NCBI RefSeq assembly: GCF_036245865.1
Contig: NZ_BTTW01000001.1
Location: forward strand, 1,674,001-1,738,000
Origin: Corallococcus caeni
GTDB taxonomy: Bacteria > Myxococcota > Myxococcia > Myxococcales > Myxococcaceae
Length of the DNA: 64,000 bases
Reading direction: 5' to 3'
Part shown: piece after piece, positions 62,391 to 64,000 of the stretch
Layout: every line of letters begins with the position of its first letter
Numbering within the stretch: the stretch's first letter is position 1
Translations under genes and position numbers: made by a program
Notes under the pieces: generated by a model
Database searches by the model: none
What the model saw: only the letters and a program-made list of their open reading frames with translations
What the model was told of the DNA's origin: nothing

Positions 62391-62496
62391 CGTGGGTGAT
62401 GGAGAGCGGCCGTCCGGCCGCTGCCGCATCGCGTCCAGGCGCGCGTGGGCTCCGGGTCACTTCCGTACGGGGCCGGCTTCCGCTACACGCCCGGCC

Positions 62497-63717
62497 ATGA
62501 TGGTCACCCTGCAGGACATCCAGGCGGCGCGTGAACGGATCCGCACCGCGCTGCGCCCCACGCCGTGCCCCGCGTCGGACTACTTCACGGAGAGGACCGA
62601 CTGCGCGGTGGTGTACTTCAAGCTGGAGAACCTCCAGCGCACCGGCGCCTTCAAGGAGCGCGGCGCCCTCAACAAGCTGCTGACGCTGACGGAAGAAGAG
62701 AAGCGCCGCGGCGTCATCGCGGCCTCCGCCGGCAACCACGCGCAGGGCGTGGCGTACCACGCGCGGCGGCTGGGCATCCGCGCCACCATCGTGATGCCGG
62801 AGCGCACGCCGCTCATCAAGGTGACGCGCACGCGTGACGACTACGGCGCGCGCGTGGTGCTCAAGGGCGCCAACTACGACGAGGCCTACGCGGAGGCCCT
62901 GCGCATCCAGGCCGCGGAGAACCTCGTCTTCGTGCACCCGTTCAACGACCCGCACGTCATCGCGGGCCAGGGCACCATCGGCCTGGAGCTGCTGGAGCAG
63001 TGCCCGGACCTGGAGCTGGTGATTGTCCCGGTGGGCGGCGGCGGGCTCATCTCCGGCGTGGCCGTGGCGCTGAAGCAGACGAACCCGCGCATCCAGGTGG
63101 TGGGCGTGCAGGCCTCCACCATCGCGAGCATGAAGGCGTCGCTGGATGCCGGGAAGCGCACGGAGCTCACCGCCGCGGGCACCACCATCGCGGACGGCAT
63201 CGCGGTGAAGGTGCCGGGCGAGCTCACCTTCGAGCACGTGCGCAAGTACGTGGACGCCGTCGTGACGGTGGACGAGGAGGAGATCGCCGCCGCCATCCTG
63301 ATGATGCTGGAACAGGAGAAGTCCGTCGCGGAGGGCGCGGGCGCGGCGGGGCTGGCGGCGCTCGTCAACGGCCGGATCCCGCAGGCGAAGGGCAAGCGCG
63401 TCGCCATCATCGTCGGGGGCGGCAACATCGACATGAACGTCATCAGCCGCATCATCGAGCGGGGCCTCGTGAAGGCGGGCCGCCTGGTGCAGCTGGAGGT
63501 GCGGCTGCCGGACCGGCCCGGCATGCTCGCGCGGCTCACCACGCAGATCGCGGAGATGCGCGCCAACGTGGTGGACCTGCACCACGACCGCGCCTTCTCC
63601 AAGGCGGGCCTGGGCGAGGCCACGGTGGAGGTGATGCTGGAGACCACGGGGCACGCCCACATCCAGGAGCTGATGACGGCGCTGGAGGCCCAGGGCTGGC
63701 AGGTCGCCCGGACGTAG
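62497..63717 (+). CDS. Threonine ammonia-lyase with C-terminal ACT domain
   Basis: A 406-residue PLP enzyme that deaminates threonine (and serine) to 2-oxobutyrate and ammonia. PLP lysine is Lys53 in TGAFKERGA; SAGNHAQGVA, PVGGGGLISG and a late IIVGGGNID block are all present. Residues ~330-406 form an ACT domain (LEVRLPDRPGMLARLTTQI), which usually gives allosteric control. The length and single ACT domain fit the catabolic/short biosynthetic form. It follows the dehydrogenase by about 107 bases. The double ATG makes the exact start uncertain by one codon. Confidence 0.92.
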   Translation: MMVTLQDIQAARERIRTALRPTPCPASDYFTERTDCAVVYFKLENLQRTGAFKERGALNKLLTLTEEEKRRGVIAASAGNHAQGVAYHARRLGIRATIVMPERTPLIKVTRTRDDYGARVVLKGANYDEAYAEALRIQAAENLVFVHPFNDPHVIAGQGTIGLELLEQCPDLELVIVPVGGGGLISGVAVALKQTNPRIQVVGVQASTIASMKASLDAGKRTELTAAGTTIADGIAVKVPGELTFEHVRKYVDAVVTVDEEEIAAAILMMLEQEKSVAEGAGAAGLAALVNGRIPQAKGKRVAIIVGGGNIDMNVISRIIERGLVKAGRLVQLEVRLPDRPGMLARLTTQIAEMRANVVDLHHDRAFSKAGLGEATVEVMLETTGHAHIQELMTALEAQGWQVART

Positions 63718-63769
63718 GGCGGGGAGGCTTGCGCGGGCGCTCGGGGGTTCGGCGATACTCCGGAAACCC

Positions 63770-64000
63770 ATGAACACGCCCCTCATCGCCCTGCTGCTCC
63801 TCGCCGCCGCTCCTCCCGCGCAGAAGGCGAAGGAGCTGGCGGCCCACAAGGAGTGGGAGGAGCTGTACCTCGCGTTCGCCGCCGCGGACCCCGCCTCGTA
63901 CCCGGAGGCGCAGCGGCCGGCCGTGGCGGCCCCGCTGCTCAAGGGCTGCGAGGCGCTGCTCTCCGAGGACGCGGTGATGGCGTACTCGCTGGGCGAGCGC
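63770..64000 (+). CDS. Exported hypothetical protein (N-terminal part)
   Basis: The gene runs off the right edge; 77 codons are visible. The start MNTPLIALLLLAAAPPAQKAKEL looks like a short signal peptide, followed by a helical, Ala/Glu-rich region (HKEWEELYLAFAAADPASYPEAQRPAVAAPLLKGCEALL when read in pieces of TPR-like helices). No family is recognised. GGAAACCC precedes the ATG without a strong ribosome site. Confidence 0.6.
   Translation, partial: MNTPLIALLLLAAAPPAQKAKELAAHKEWEELYLAFAAADPASYPEAQRPAVAAPLLKGCEALLSEDAVMAYSLGER

Noticed and set aside
62405..62422. AGCGGCC-GTCC-GGCCGCT hairpin after the dehydrogenase gene
   Set aside because: A good 7-bp stem but with no U-run; similar short palindromes are frequent by chance at this GC content, so I did not call it a terminator.

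Overview
The window is GC-rich, densely coded DNA that looks like a predatory myxobacterium (Myxococcota), probably Corallococcus or a close relative. The evidence is family content and style rather than any database match. It includes an Imm11-type immunity protein of the kind abundant in Myxococcus, several lipoproteins with Asp-Ala-Gly-rich linkers, an NtrC-type regulator next to a candidate sigma-54 promoter, an RpoH-like sigma factor with an acidic N-terminal extension, an Eis-type acetyltransferase, and several hybrid sensory proteins. Nearly all third codon positions are G or C, with a visibly AT-richer patch around 40.8 kb.

Layout. 0-2.3 kb: the N-terminal two thirds of the replicative polymerase DnaE, reading out of the window. 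2.5-10.7 kb: an envelope alkaline-phosphatase-superfamily protein with Thr at the nucleophile position, two paralogous CPBP membrane proteases flanking a serine beta-lactamase-like lipoprotein, a Spy-like periplasmic protein, an M14-like carboxypeptidase coupled to an aldo/keto reductase, and a small unknown protein. 10.7-20.3 kb: twin lipoproteins, an orphan solute-binding protein, another lipoprotein, a WGR-domain protein, an SDR epimerase, an Eis-type acetyltransferase and an Imm11 pair. 20.4-24.3 kb: a DHFR-fold reductase, a double-PAS histidine kinase and a GspE/PilB ATPase whose 3' end overlaps the kinase gene.

24.3-34.2 kb is an acetate-use module. A small membrane protein is coupled to a symporter-histidine kinase fusion and a sigma-54-dependent response regulator. 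An inverted repeat and a -24/-12 promoter follow, then an outer-membrane barrel, acetyl-CoA synthetase, a DUF485 protein and an acetate symporter, ending at a strong terminator. The inferred logic is that the kinase senses acetate or its flux, the regulator activates sigma-54 RNA polymerase, and the uptake and activation genes are induced.

35.3-44.4 kb is the most unusual region, a candidate RiPP (ribosomally made, modified peptide) cluster. It has a 59-residue precursor ending in a Cys-rich tail, a radical SAM/SPASM maturase with an apparent N-terminal recognition domain, two cobalamin-binding-type radical SAM enzymes with non-standard cysteine spacing, and two ABC half-exporters without a peptidase domain. 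The precursor has its own promoter, and a stem-loop separates it from the maturase. A frameshifted duplicate of the tail of a DUF4239-like membrane gene lies just beyond the cluster.

45.8-64 kb is mostly ordinary accessory and housekeeping sequence: a K+ channel with a C-terminal zinc ribbon, an orphan adenine methylase, Cu/Zn superoxide dismutase, a von Willebrand/DUF4159 pair, membrane proteins, a twin-domain beta-sandwich protein, an atypical ketosynthase, a lipoprotein, an RpoH-like sigma factor, a DEAD-box helicase with three repeated C-terminal domains, an XRE regulator, glutamate-family dehydrogenase, threonine ammonia-lyase, and the start of one more exported protein. No tRNA, rRNA, CRISPR array or insertion sequence was recognised, and no gap between genes exceeds about 300 bases.
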